Source: Pempheris klunzingeri (taxonomy: Eukaryota > Chordata > Actinopteri > Acropomatiformes > Pempheridae). Taken from it: a stretch of DNA of 64,000 nt. The notes beneath the pieces are model-generated. The model was given only the letters and a program-made list of their open reading frames with translations, did not search any database and was not told the DNA's origin. The DNA lies in the NCBI RefSeq assembly GCF_042242105.1, contig NC_092020.1, positions 25,589,342 to 25,653,341 of the forward strand, read 5' to 3'. This document shows positions 12,401 to 23,240 of the stretch, in pieces (position 1 is the first letter of the stretch; the number at the start of each line of letters is the position of its first letter). The position numbers were made by a program, and so were the translations under genes.

Positions 12401-15400
12401 CTGGACTTGTGGGTGGCTCACATTTCTGCTCAGTAATGAACTCTGCAGACCACAAGAAGCTTCCTGCTTCCCACGGCTGCTAAATCTTTCCAGACACCAT
12501 TTGTAGGCGGCTGTGTGTGTGTGTGTGTGTGTGTGTGTCTGACAGACAAGCTTAGACAAAATGGCTGCCATCCAGGACATGATGTAGAGTCCAGAGACCC
12601 ACAGAGTGATTCTCAGAGCAGAAGTTCTTGTCGTGTTTCAGACCAACATCAGGACAAACTGAGTCATCACATCAACACGTCTTTTCCGTAATTTCTTATG
12701 ACTCCTCCGTGACATCCCTCAAGAACAAAGACGTGATTTTTGTAGATTGATTTTACCTGCAAAGAAAGTTGTTTTGTTATTTAGGTACAAAATTCCCTCC
12801 ATTTTCTAGACATGAGTGATCGGGGTCACACCAGACTCCACTGACAAAAATATCAATTTTACACAGTAGTTGTTGGTTTACTGCTGTCTCCATCGGTCCA
12901 TTTGTTTGTGTTATTGTGTGACTTTGGTGTTTTAAAGGGCCCATTTGTATCCAACAGAATATTTGTATAGCAAACAATAAACACAAACAAACCAATTAAT
13001 CAAGGCAGCGTTAGAGCAGCAGCTTCTGTTTTCGTTAAGGTAAAATCACTGTTTTTGTCAATGGAGTCTGGTGGCTTTGAAGAGAGCGATATAATGGCTG
13101 TTTCAGACCAACACAATTGGACACAGTTTTGGTTTTGAGGCTAAATACGTCCAGATGAGTTCAGCAGCTTTGCAATTTCTATTGACAAACTAGAATATCT
13201 GCATTATGTCGCTGCTGAAATTAGAACTGAACACAATGAGAAACTGATATTTTATGGTGCAGCTTTATCGGTCGAATACACCTGCGTCCTCTCAGGTGTT
13301 ATTTCACGTCTCTGTGCGTCTCTCCAGAACCTGTGCATCGAGAACGCCTGCATCGCCGCTCACGACAAGACCGGACGCTACGCCTCCATGTTCACCGTGG
13401 ACAAAGTCCTCACTCCGCCGATGGGAACGGTCATGGACGTCCTGAAGGCAGACGACCGCTTCAGGTGAGCACTTACCTACGTGCAGAGGTGATGTGAATC
13501 TGAGGAGGGAGGAAGAGGAGGGATTGTGTTCCTCCTCACAGTGTTTCAGTCCGCTTAATGTTAGTATTTTCTGGCAGACCTCATATAGACTCTATATAAG
13601 AAGTGGACGCAGCCACCAGGGCATCACGCTTTGGTTTGTGGACCGTTGTTTTGAAGCCTCGAGGCTAATTAATTAATTTATAATAATATATATTATAATT
13701 TATATTTAATTTGAATGAATGAGCTGGCTAACTTCCTGTTACCCTGTGCTAACTTCCTGTTAGCCTTCTGCTAACTTGAATGGTGATAAAATGATTTAAT
13801 CATGTGGCTCTTCTAGACTTTCAGCATGTTTCACAGGTTGTGATGCTCAAAAAAAACATTATATGCTGATTTACTGACGTCTCTTTCACGATGTGAGTCT
13901 GTGGAAAAAAGTCCTTTGGGCCCAACGGGGTCACATGACGGACGCCGTTGTTGACGGACGCCAATTACACGGTTTGGCCACTATGTGAAATTGGCTTCAA
14001 AGCTTCCTGGGGTTGTGCAGTCGCCATCTTTGTTTTGGAGCCAGAAGTGACACATGAGTGCTTTTTTCCGCTTCGCCTCTGATTGGTTAGGTTTAGACAC
14101 GACCTGCCTCTGATTGGTTAGTGAGCAGGAAGCCCCGCCCTAAAGCCCCTCCCCCACTTCCTGGTCTATTTCCCTTTAAATGGCACCATAATTGACTAAA
14201 GGAACGTCCTGCTGTGCTGAAGAAGACTGTAAACTACAGACTGAGAGCAGAAACTCATCAGGAGAGAAGTCGGCTCATTTTCCTCATTGACTTCCATCCA
14301 ACCAGACTCAGTGGAGTCGCCCCCTGCTGGACGTTAGAGAGAACGCAGCTTTAAGGCTCTTCAGCATCGGCTTCACTTCTTTCCTGCCGGTCTGCGGTGG
14401 AGGATCGACGCGTTGCCTCGTACCGGAACATTTTTGTCTGAGATTTAATGCTGTGATGGTTTAAGCAGGCAGAGAGGGAACAGAGGCCATCACCTCCTCC
14501 TCCTCCTCCTCCTCCTCCTCCTCCTCCTCCTCCTCCTCTGTGTTTTCTCAGGCTCAGGAATCCTCCACATCTCCTGCAGAGATTTCAGTAACAACCCTCA
14601 GTCGGATAATAAACCTCCCAGCTGTAACTTAATCTTCTAATTATTGAATGGTGGTTGAAGGCGGCCTGTCAGACGCTGTCTCTTCCCTCCGAGGATCTCT
14701 GAAATCCTCAAAGTCTCCCCTAAATCTCCCTTAATGCTCCAAAGCCGCAGAGTTTAGGTGTAAAGTGACCGCTAACCACCAAACCGCTGCTGGTGCTTTG
14801 TCTGTGGTGATGAATGAGTTTACGGCATCATTTACAGGCTCTTTAAAGAACGACTTTAACACCCAGTTTTAGCTCAAAAACATATTCAAGAACTCCCAAC
14901 GTCTCAGTTTCACCTCCAAACCAGAGCGACACGTGTGACTCTCTGATTATTGATGACTGTTTTCATTCTTCAGTAATCGTTCAGCCTATAAAATGTCGTC
15001 TTGTTCTACTAACAGTCCGAAACCCCCAAAATATTCACTTTACTGAGACGTAAAACAGAAAAACAGCAAATCGGAGACATTTAAGAGGCTAAAATGAGCA
15101 AATATTTGTTGTTTTTGCTTCATAAATGACTAAAACAATCCATTAATTATCAAAATTGTTGCTTTATATGGTCAGTTGACTAATTCATCAATCAATTAAT
15201 GGGTTTAGCTCGAAGAACTAGTATTTACAGTCTGTATTTCCAGTGTGGTATGTATGATAACTGGGTGATGATGTTCAGTTGTGCTTGATTCAAGACTGAA
15301 CAAATGATTTACCAACTCAAAAAAGTGACAGAGAAAGTTAAAGTAGGTGATCATTTCTGGAGTGATCTAATCAACTTTCCTTAAAGGTGTAGTTCAGGCT

Positions 15401-18213
15401 ATTTCATAAGCGTGGCTGAGGAATGCACTGCCTTCCAAAAGAAAAGCTTCAGCTGGAAAAGTCAACATAAGTTTAAATGTATATTATATTTGGAAGATTT
15501 TCAGCACTTTCACTTGCTGTCAGACAGCCGTTTCTGTCTGGGAACTGAAGCTTCACTTCAAAGGCACCAGACTCCATTAAAAAAAACAGTAATTTTACCA
15601 TGCAGAACACACAGGAGTTGCTGGTCTACTGCTGCCTCGATCGGCCAGTTTGTTTGTGTTATTGTGTGACTTTGGTGCTTTATCATATTAGTTTGGATCC
15701 AGGCTAACATGATAAAACACCAAAGTCACAGCAACTACACCAACAACTCCCATGTTCTGTGCGGTAAAATTACTGTTTTTGTCAATGGAGTCTGGTGTGG
15801 AGTTTGCTGCACTACCCCTGCCACAATCAGTGAGCGAACACATGAGATTACACATGTAACAAACAAACGAACCTCCTTCCTGTTTCAGTCTCCTGGTCGG
15901 AGCCATCCAGACAGCAGGTATGACGGAGCTGCTGAACCAGCAGGGGGCGCTGACCTTCTTCGCTCCCACCAACGACGCCTTCAGCGCCATGCCACCGGCT
16001 GAACTCAACAAGCTGATGCGTGAGTGTAAAACAGAAGAACTGCAGAGTAACTCAGTGTGTTTTATACAGTCTGTATGTGACTGAACACAGTGTGTATGAA
16101 GGAGAACTGCAGTATTTTTAAACATTGGCCCTGTTTTTTTTAATTTATTTTGGTGTCTAAATGCCTCATAAGTCAAAAAAAAGTGTTGGAACTGGTCCAG
16201 TAGATCACCTCAGCCAGCAGCCACCAAACGGGCTGCAACGTGATCCTTTGGGACAACTGCACCTGATCACAGTAGGTCCACTAAAAGTGCTTGTTTGATC
16301 CACTGACAGGCTCAGAGTGTTATTCTAAGTGTGTGACAGCATCATGGAAAGGATCCCTACAGAGAGAGACCTGGAAGATCCTTTTGGTTTAACCACAAAC
16401 AGCACACACACCAGACTACATTCACTAAAACAGGGATTTTAGCTCACAGGACACAGGAGTTGCTGGTCTACTGCTGCCTCAGTTAGTTGGCTGTTTCTGT
16501 TATTGTGCGTTACACAAATATTGTGTTGGATGCTACCCCTTTAAAATACTAACCCTTTAAACACAACAACACAAATAACTAACTAAATGGCAGACCAGCA
16601 GCTCCTGTGTTCTGTGTGGTAAAATCCCTGATTTTGTGAATGGAGTCTGGTGTGTGTGCAGAGAGCGATATAACGACTGTTTGTGGTTAAACCAAAAGGA
16701 TCTTCCAGGTCTCTCTCTGTAGGGATCCTTTCCATAATGCTGTCACACACTTAGAATAACACTCTGAGCCTGTCAGTGGATCAAACAAGCTCTTTTAATG
16801 AACCTACGTAGTCTTTTCATCGCTGCCGGCTGAGGTGACCTTCTGGACAAATTCCAGATTTTGTTCCAAAACCAAAATATGTTCAAATAGGGTCCCGGTT
16901 TACAAGCACCAGAGTTCTCCTTTATCCAGCAGAGGTAAACAGAAGGAGTTCGATCCGTCTCCTCCGGTCTGCAGCTCGGCGCCCTTCTGCTCCTTGTTTG
17001 GTCCGGATGTTCAGAAACTCTTTGTTTATGTGACTCACAGCCGAATCATTTCTCCTCGCCGAGCAGAGGGCTTCAATCGGGTTTATATAAACTGTCTGAA
17101 CAGCTTCACTTCCAGCTCCGGCCTAATAAAGACATGCAGAGGGACGGCTGGGTGGGGGGGGAGGGGGGGGCATGGCACCTTGATGGAGGTGAGACAGCAA
17201 CTGTAAACAAGCTTTACTGTCACGGATGGACTGAATGCATCCAAATAATCAAACTAATAACTTCATCAACAGTCAGTAATTAATGCTGACATGTAAATAT
17301 TACTGGATTTATATCACTGAAATACTAAAAACTCCTCCTGTGGTCTGAAATCCTCTTTTTCAAGCTCATTTCATGTGAAAGAAACTTGATTTTCAGTGTT
17401 TTTATATGGTTTTCAAATTCAGTTTGAAGGTTTTACTGTCTAACATCAGCCATTAGTCTGAATAAATGGATTCAGACATCAAAGTTTAAGATGTAAAGCA
17501 GCTGTTTTTTCATCGTGTCTCACCTGGAGATGCTCCGTCTGTCTCCTAGGTAACCGCCAGGACCTGTCCGAGGCCCTCAGGTACCACCTGGGCGAGACCA
17601 TGCTGGTCAGCGGGGGCGTCGGATCTCACACCAGAGTCAAAACCCTGCAGGGGGAGAAGCTGGAGCTCGGCGTGGTCGGTGCCCCCCTCCCCCCCCATCC
17701 TCTGATCCTCCTCAGTAACTTTATTTAAACACAGATCTGCTGACGGCCGTCGTCTCTCTCTGTGTTTCAGCGTAACTACACCGTGTACGTCAACAAGGTC
17801 CCGGTGGCGGACGCAGACCTGATGGCGACTAACGGAGTCGTCCACGCCGTCAACAGCATCATCAGACCTCTGCGTGAGTCACTCCTCCGGTCACCTGCAC
17901 AGCCGCCAGGGTTTCCTCAGGGTTAACACCTGAGACCGTTTATTTCTCAATAATAATAATGATAATAATAATAATAATAATGACAATAATAATAATGATA
18001 ATAATGATAATAATAATAATGATAATAATAATAATGATAATAATAATGATAATAATAATAATTATAAGTATAAGTATGATAATAATAATAATGATGATAA
18101 TAATAATGATAATAATAATAATTATAAGTATAAGTATGATAATAATAATAATGATGATAATAATAATGATAATAATAATAATGATAATAATAATAATAAT
18201 GATAATAATAATG

Positions 18214-18251
<38 letters not shown>

Positions 18252-18258
18252 GATAATG

Positions 18259-18293
<35 letters not shown>

Positions 18294-20243
18294 AATAATT
18301 GCTGCCATGTGCAAGTGTTTTACTTATTGTATGACATGAATGTCTGATGACTGTGTGATGTTGATAAGGTGTGATTTCTTATTCAGGTGTGAAACATCGT
18401 CCTGTGTGTCCTATCGTATCTATTCTATCCATCGTTTTGATAACGAAGCGTCATTTTCACATTCGTCAGATTTTCCTTCAGCAGCTCTACTTGTCCTACC
18501 AAAGGAAAACTGTGTTCAACCTGCACAAACACAATAATTTACCACGATGATATTAAATAAAACCTCCTGAGAACACAACGTACGACCACTGCAGCGACAG
18601 AGACGCCATCTAATGACGTGTTTTTAGGAGCTTTTGAGTGAAAACGGCCACTTTCTCCTCTGAATTTCTGCCCTTAGGTTTTATAAAAGATGATTAAAAA
18701 CATTTAGAACATTCAGTTAAAAACATAAAACATATCAAATCCTGCAGTGCCCCTTTAAAACGGTCGTTTTCAGACAAGTTTAAGTATAAAATGTCCAAAG
18801 ATTAACTTAGATTAAACTTTATTGTCATTACACCTGTCCAGTACAAGGCAGTTTTAGTATTTAGTATTAGTAGCGAGTGTAAACTATATAGAGTATGAAC
18901 AGAATATACAGAAAGATGTTTACAGATGCTGTATACAGATTAGTGCTGTGAACATGTGTGTTAGTAGACATAAGACAAAGACTTTTACTGTAAGATGACT
19001 GTAAATGCAGGACTTCTACTGGTAGCAGAGAGTTTAAGGCTCTGAACGCTTCCTCCTCATGTATCCCGTCCTGACTGTTTGTGTCTCTGCAGCTCCGAAG
19101 GTGGACCGAGAGCAGGCCGACGGACCTGCAGCCCCCCTCAGATCAGCTGCCTCCTCCAGGGTGAGAACGTGCAGCAGCTCGCTAAACGTCTGAGAGCACG
19201 AATCTGAAAGTATTTGAGGATTCAGAAACATTTTAAAACACAAGATGTTTTTAATCAAATGTAACCAAATCTGTGGCACCGACCGGCAGGTGACGCTCAG
19301 GTGGATTTGATCCATTTCCTCTTTCGTATAAAAGAGTTTATTTGGTCGATAAATAAACATTTGTCTTCTCCTTATAACGTCTTTCGTGTTTCTGAATCCT
19401 CAGACTTTCAGATTATTTCCAGGTTTATTTGACTTCTTGAAATAAGAGGATTGAAAGACAACTGTGGATAAACTCCTCATGCTTTTATATAATCTTCTGC
19501 CAGTGAAGCTTAACCCTTTAATGCCTGAACCATGAAGAAATTGCCAGAAAATTCACATTTCTTTGAAACTGGAGTGTTTGTTGAACCTTCTGAGAAATTA
19601 CAAAAAAAAAAAATTAAGTTTAAAAAGTCTTAACTTGTATCGTTTTCGCTACATCCGGCATTTTTGTGCAATTTGTTGCTCACAGTTTGTTTCATCTTAA
19701 ACAAACAGAAACATATAAAACACAGATAAGATACAAAAAATATCACACTGATGATGTAGAGATCAAATATGATACGCTTGGTGTTAAAGGGTTATTAAAG
19801 TACTATTCCATCACTTTATTTTAGATAATTCACAATATAAACGTGCTGTTTCCAATACTAACACTAACAGGATTTAGAAATAAAGGTGTCTAATATAAGC
19901 CTGTTTCAAATAAAGGTAATTCAATGTCCGTATTTGAGGAAACGCAGTAATTATAATAAAAGCTTCATTAGAAAATCAGTGAATTTATATGATATTTTTA
20001 TTTATTCTGCTGCTGTTTGTGTCTCGCAGGTCGACTCCAAGAGCTTCAGGAACGGTGAGTTTGTCTCAAATGTTTTTAAAATGCTTCCTGGAGCCTCGTC
20101 TGAACCAGGAAGTGCAGCTTTTCTGTCTCCAACTCGGCGTTTTTCGATTATAAATCTTGTTTTTCTGTGTGTTTTCTCCAGACGATCTTTTCCAGAGGGT
20201 GGTCAAGAGTCGCTCCAGCAGGACGATGAACAAAAGTCAGTAA
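5576..20243 (+). CDS. tgfbi: Transforming growth factor beta-induced protein (keratoepithelin), 5'-partial
   Basis: Secreted matrix adhesion protein that binds collagens and integrins. The coding exons read are 5576-5640, 6474-6631, 6936-7100, 7755-7901, 7998-8139, 8481-8693, 8858-8995, 9701-9843, 13328-13464, 15889-16019, 17550-17674, 17771-17873, 19093-19160, 20030-20054 and 20182-20243 (stop TAA 20241-20243). All join in frame to give 606 visible residues. The first exon encodes the end of the EMI domain (YECCPGYER). Four FAS1 domains follow, with [15 protein letters not shown] in the first, [15 protein letters not shown] in the second, VFVYRN in the third and FFAPTNDAF in the fourth. The stretch [19 protein letters not shown] and the tail position point to TGFBI rather than periostin. 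The C-terminal 50 residues differ from mammals and contain no RGD. The intron between 9,843 and 13,328 is swollen by transposon copies. The protein start is outside the window. Confidence 0.97.
5722..6175. mobile_element. Palindromic non-autonomous element, copy 1
   Basis: Starts with GGCTCAGAGTGTTATTCTAA, continues through CAGCATCATGGAAAGGATCC and CACCAGACTCCATTCAC, and has inverted counterparts of these in its second half. No coding capacity is seen. It lies in a tgfbi intron. It belongs to a family of about 16 copies in the window, best defined by the copies at 16,098 and 52,652. Confidence 0.8.
6346..6470. repeat. (TG)n microsatellite abutting a tgfbi 3' splice site
   Basis: About 60 TG dinucleotides with one TC interruption end only a few bases before the TTTGCAG acceptor at 6,473. 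In the transcript this is a long UG repeat next to a splice acceptor. Confidence 0.97.
6474..7901 (+). other. tgfbi: tgfbi FAS1 domain 1 exons
   Basis: Three exons encode the first fasciclin domain, including [15 protein letters not shown], the H1-like [13 protein letters not shown] block and the YH-containing NALHYHM block, then the second conserved block IVTVNCARL. The human Arg124 position, a corneal dystrophy hotspot, corresponds here to the Arg in YSER and is conserved. Confidence 0.9.
7118..7415. repeat. ACACTGTAAC-type tandem repeat
   Basis: Degenerate tandem units of the ACACACTGTAAC type in the tgfbi intron. A related array lies in a nearby intron at 8,178-8,360. Open frames across both are repeat artefacts. 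Confidence 0.85.
7998..8693 (+). other. tgfbi: tgfbi FAS1 domain 2 exons
   Basis: Two exons encode the second fasciclin domain: [19 protein letters not shown], then [10 protein letters not shown] and [11 protein letters not shown], ending with ELLIPDS. Spacing and order match mammalian TGFBI residue for residue over long stretches. Confidence 0.9.
8178..8360. repeat. ACACTGTAAC-type tandem repeat, second array
   Basis: Same unit type as the array 800 bp upstream but in the next-but-one intron, suggesting the unit spread locally by conversion or arose twice from CA-rich DNA. Confidence 0.8.
9112..9517. mobile_element. Palindromic non-autonomous element, copy 2
   Basis: Same head sequence as copy 1, ending with the inverted TGGAGTCTGGTG motif and followed by a further truncated CACCAGTCTCCAT fragment, so probably two overlapping insertions or an internal duplication. 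Confidence 0.8.
9560..9650. repeat. Short fragment of a common teleost repeat
   Basis: Contains GGTGTTCCTAATAAAGTGGC, a string I recognise as frequent in fish genomes. The family assignment is from memory and not certain. It lies just before the 9,701 tgfbi exon. Confidence 0.45.
10129..10661. mobile_element. Palindromic non-autonomous element, copy 3
   Basis: Head GGCTCAGAGTGTTATTCTAA, central inverted CACCAGACT/AGTCTGGTG pair, and an outer right arm ending with ATACCGGAGTCATCC, which pairs with the outer left arm seen in copy 7. Confidence 0.8.
11533..12035. mobile_element. Palindromic element, copies 4 and 5 in tandem
   Basis: Two core segments lie back to back, each bounded by CACCAGACT... 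and ...AGTCTGGTG. The first runs to about 11,790 and the second from there to about 12,035. The outer arms are missing, so these are truncated copies or a separate core-only subfamily. Confidence 0.7.
12828..13107. mobile_element. Palindromic element core, copy 6
   Basis: Core bounded by CACCAGACTCCA and TGGAGTCTGGTG with TTTGTGTTATTGTGTGACTT and its inverse inside. It lies 220 bp before the 13,328 tgfbi exon. Confidence 0.75.
13566..14335 (+). repeat. Composite teleost interspersed repeat
   Basis: The segment contains AGAAGTGGACGCAGCC, TTTTGAAGCCTCGAG, GCCATCTTTGTTTTGGAGCC and TCATCAGGAGAGAAGTCGGC. The same blocks occur in reverse orientation at 36,290-36,600, so this is a dispersed repeat. 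An AT-rich stretch near 13,660-13,720 interrupts it. The family name is unknown to me. Confidence 0.7.
14493..14538. repeat. (CTC)n trinucleotide microsatellite
   Basis: About 15 uninterrupted CCT/CTC triplets inside the tgfbi intron. It is not in an exon. Confidence 0.95.
15559..15798. mobile_element. Palindromic element core, copy 7a
   Basis: Core-only copy bounded by CACCAGACTCCATT and AATGGAGTCTGGTG, ending 90 bp before the 15,889 tgfbi exon. Confidence 0.75.
15937..15951 (+). promoter_or_regulatory. Consensus CTCF-type motif inside a tgfbi coding exon
   Basis: CCAGCAGGGGGCGCT fits the vertebrate CTCF core consensus at all 15 positions. It lies in the FAS1-4 exon and encodes part of NQQGAL. 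Occupancy cannot be judged from sequence, and codon constraint may explain the match. Confidence 0.4.
16098..16925. mobile_element. Near full-length palindromic element, copy 7
   Basis: This copy shows nested inverted arms: an outer pair (GGAGAACTGCAG on the left, CAGAGTTCTCC on the right), then GATCCACTGACAGGCTCAGAG with its inverse AGCCTGTCAGTGGATC, then the CACCAGACT/AGTCTGGTG core. The arms could fold into a long hairpin. No open frame resembles a transposase, so it is a foldback or MITE-like element. The target-site duplication is not clear. Confidence 0.8.
17950..18300. repeat. (AAT/GAT)n triplet repeat
   Basis: About 350 bp of ATA and ATG triplets, including a duplicated block of about 60 bp (18,046-18,110 and 18,106-18,170). 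The long Ile/Met open frames on both strands are artefacts. Confidence 0.95.
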
Positions 20244-21230
20244 AACTACGGAGAAGAAGAAGGAGGAGAAGAAGAAGAAGAAGAAGAAGAAACGGACGTC
20301 AGCAGAACATCTGAGGAACCAAAGAACACAACACGCTCTCATCCCAAAGGGTCAAAGGTCACAAAGCTTACAGGAAAAAACCCCCCTGACATCCTTTAAC
20401 ACCTGAGAGCAGGAACGAGAGAATCAGCTGTGATTTATGAAACGAAGAAAATTCACAACAAAAGGCTTCAATATCTGAGAAAACTCTCTCTGAACCGCCG
20501 TACGGCTGCAAGTATAAGGTTTAAAGTGCCACACGGGCCTGCTGGTCGCGTTTACGTCGACATAAAGACAAGACGGCAAATCGCAGCGCTTTATTTTGAC
20601 GTGTCGGGTCTGAAAGTGGTTTTAATCAGAGTTTGTGCATTAAAACGCAATAATTCCATTATTTTACCAGCATTATTAAAGTAAAGACAATCAGCAGGTC
20701 GACTTTTTAAAGTGCACCAATGTACCCAAGCCCTCCCTGGAGGTTTGAAAGGCATTCTGGGAACTGTAGGAAACCACTAAGTGATCGATGTGTGTTAATC
20801 AGGTAAATCAAAAGGTGTGAGAGGATCTGAGGGGGATTTTTTCTTCTTCATCTGTGAGTCGGACGTCAGTTTGTGGAGAGAAGAAGAAGTGAAGAAGAAG
20901 AAGAGGAGGAGGAGGAGGAGGAGGAGGAGAGAAGTTGTTGAAGAAGTTGCTTTTTTATTTTTTACCAAAAAGTGTTTTGTTTTCTTTATACTGTAAAAAA
21001 AAACAAAAAAAAACTAGTTTTGACCAAATGTCACTTTCTGAAGCCCAAAGTTTGAACTTTCACTTGTGTAAAACTTTTGTAAAGAGTGTTTGTGTGTGTG
21101 TGTTGTTGTCCTGTAGAACCAAAGAAGCAAACTAAGTGACCTGATGGATCTCTGGAGGTTTTTTAGGATTTTTTTTCCCTGTGTGTTTTTTTTTTTTGTA
21201 AAATAAAGCTGAAAAATGAGCTCTGAAAGG
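20244..21230 (+). other. tgfbi: tgfbi 3' UTR
   Basis: This runs from the TAA stop to just past the first canonical AATAAA (21,202-21,207). It contains a GAA/GAG-rich tract right after the stop (20,250-20,290) and another at 20,880-20,930. No other coding potential is seen. Confidence 0.7.
21202..21207 (+). terminator. tgfbi: tgfbi polyadenylation signal
   Basis: AATAAA preceded by a T-rich run and followed within 40 bases by a GT-rich stretch (21,240-21,270), a typical downstream element. Confidence 0.65.
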
Positions 21231-21538
21231 TGTCGAGTCGTCTGTGTGTGTGTGTGTGTGTGTGTGTGTCCTCCTAAATAAAAGCCTGTTCAGGGTTCAG
21301 GCCGGGTTCACGTCTCTCTCGGCCGGTTTGTAAAAAGGCTGCAGAGCGTCGACGCGTCACGGCGACTTAAATCATCTCTAATCTGCGTGTGTCTGCGCCG
21401 AAGGAGGATCAGAGTTATGAAACATTAATGTGGTCCAGGTGAGGTCAACAGAAACAGAGCTTCTTTTTACGGGGTTTAATGTGAAGCAGTGAACGCCTCA
21501 CAGAAGTGAGCTTCAGTTTCCTCCAGAGGGAAGAAGAA

Positions 21539-21556
21539 CACACACACACACAGACA

Positions 21557-21619
<63 letters not shown>

Positions 21620-21664
21620 ACACACAGACACACACACACAGACACACAGACACAGACACAGACA
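21539..21664. repeat. (CA)n microsatellite with CAGA interruptions
   Basis: About 125 bp of ACAC repeats interrupted by CAGACA units, 300 bp past the tgfbi poly(A) signal. Confidence 0.95.
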
Positions 21665-23048
21665 GTTTTTTTTGACAAACACTCGAAGCTTCAGTTTGTA
21701 GTTTGAACAAAACTAATATATATTATTAATAAATTAAATTCAACAACAGGACTAATTTGACTGAAGTGAAGAATGTGAAAAGTCCGTCTCTGTTTGCAGC
21801 TCAGATTTTAAATGTGATGAAGAAAGAAAGGACCTCACCTTCACCTTCATCATCATCATCGTCGACATGATGAGGAAAGAAAACATGTTTAAAGCTGTAA
21901 AAAGACAAAAAGTTTTTTTAAAGGAATAAAAACCAAAAAGTTGAACTTATTTTTTAAATGTTTTTCTTTTTTCATTGCAAGAATAAAGAAAGACGTCGAC
22001 AGTAAACTTTTTAATGATTAAAGTCGAACTTTCAAGATTAAATTAAACATTTCACTTTATTCTTTTATTTTTATTTTACTTTTATTTGTCATTTTTATGC
22101 TTCACATAAAAACAAAACAGTGTTTCACAGATGCCACCATTCAGTGTAATAAATATAAAAACAATAAATCAAGAGCAGTAATAATGTTAATTATCAACAT
22201 TTTGACTTTATTCAAAACAAATGAAGTAAAATCCTCCTGATATTTATTTTTTTCACATGCTTGGCACTAATAGTCTTCCATAAAACACTGAAAGTTCCAG
22301 GATGTTTGTGAAATATAATGATAATGACTTTGAATCAGGATCTTAAATATAATGAGCTTAATGTGTGAAATTGTTCTCCGTTATCTCCACATTCATCTTC
22401 ATATCGCACAGATCATTACAGGCTTTTATTTTGAAAAACCATTAGGTCACATTTGTAAGGAAGCTCATTTCTGCCGATGCCCATAAAATCAGGAAAAAAA
22501 TATTCACTCTGAATCACAGTCAGGAGGCAGGAAGTGAAGAATCTGACTCGCAGGGAGAATTTTAAGCTTTTTATTTCATTATTTCTTCCTCTGGATGCTG
22601 TTGAAGCTGCAGAAATCAGATCGTAACTTCAGCTTAAACAAACATGTTCAGTTCTGCTTTTGTAACATTTGACTTTATTAAATCAGGACATTTTTATTTC
22701 ATTAGACTCTTTGATTTCCTGTCAGTGGCGCGTCTCCTGAACCTCCCCGGATAAAGTCTGATGTTGGTTTTATTTTCCTCGGCGGCTCCTGCAGCACTTT
22801 GATACCTCGGCCTAATGCAGAACACGTTTGGGCTGCGGGTCTGCAGGCTTCTGTGCGTCCTCGTGTGTTTATGCAGAGATGAGTGACAGCAGGAGATAAT
22901 AATGAGGCACAGCTGCTGCAGGACGGCAGCCGAGGAGGAAACAACAGCTTTACCACAGAAAACAGTATAAAAAAACACAGAACTCCCCTTTAATGGTTCA
23001 TACATGGAGCACAATCTGACGTGTGGTGGAGTCAAAGCATGAAACAGC

Positions 23049-23240
23049 ATCAAATTAAAGTACTCAGGTAAAATACAAGTACTTTAATAAGTTACTTTGC
23101 ACCACTGCAAACAGTAGAAACTGTTTTAATCACCGTGTTTGGTGCAATAAGTACTTTTACTGTACAACAAAGTAAAAATACATCCTGCAAGTATCAGCAA
23201 TAAAAGTACTTAAAGTATCAGTTAGTGAAGTTCTGATCTG
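23049..23240 (-). repeat. Teleost AAGTACTT-type interspersed repeat
   Basis: Contains AAATACAAGTACTTTAATAA and GTACAACAAAGTAAAAATAC, recognisable strings of an interspersed repeat frequent in fish. Related fragments occur at 30,935-31,110 and 32,811-32,960. Confidence 0.6.

Larger units (their letters stand above)
8858..13464 (+). other. tgfbi: tgfbi FAS1 domain 3 exons
   Basis: Three exons encode the third fasciclin domain: [19 protein letters not shown], then [19 protein letters not shown] and [10 protein letters not shown], then [18 protein letters not shown] and [11 protein letters not shown]. The last intron inside this domain is 3.5 kb and carries at least four copies of the palindromic repeat family. 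Confidence 0.9.
15889..17873 (+). other. tgfbi: tgfbi FAS1 domain 4 exons
   Basis: Three exons encode the fourth fasciclin domain: [51 protein letters not shown] and [17 protein letters not shown]. Most human corneal-dystrophy mutations cluster in this domain. Counting from the conserved TNxAF block, the human Arg555 position is Leu here. Confidence 0.9.

Noticed and set aside
17940..18339. Poly-Ile frames on both strands
   Set aside because: AAT/GAT triplet repeat; no plausible protein.
5576..20243. Periostin (postn) as the identity of the FAS1 gene
   Set aside because: FAS1-4 and the short C-terminal end match TGFBI; periostin's long alternatively spliced tail exons are absent.
22694..23053. 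119-codon minus-strand frame between tgfbi and exosc3
   Set aside because: No recognisable motif or splice sites, and it borders a dispersed repeat.
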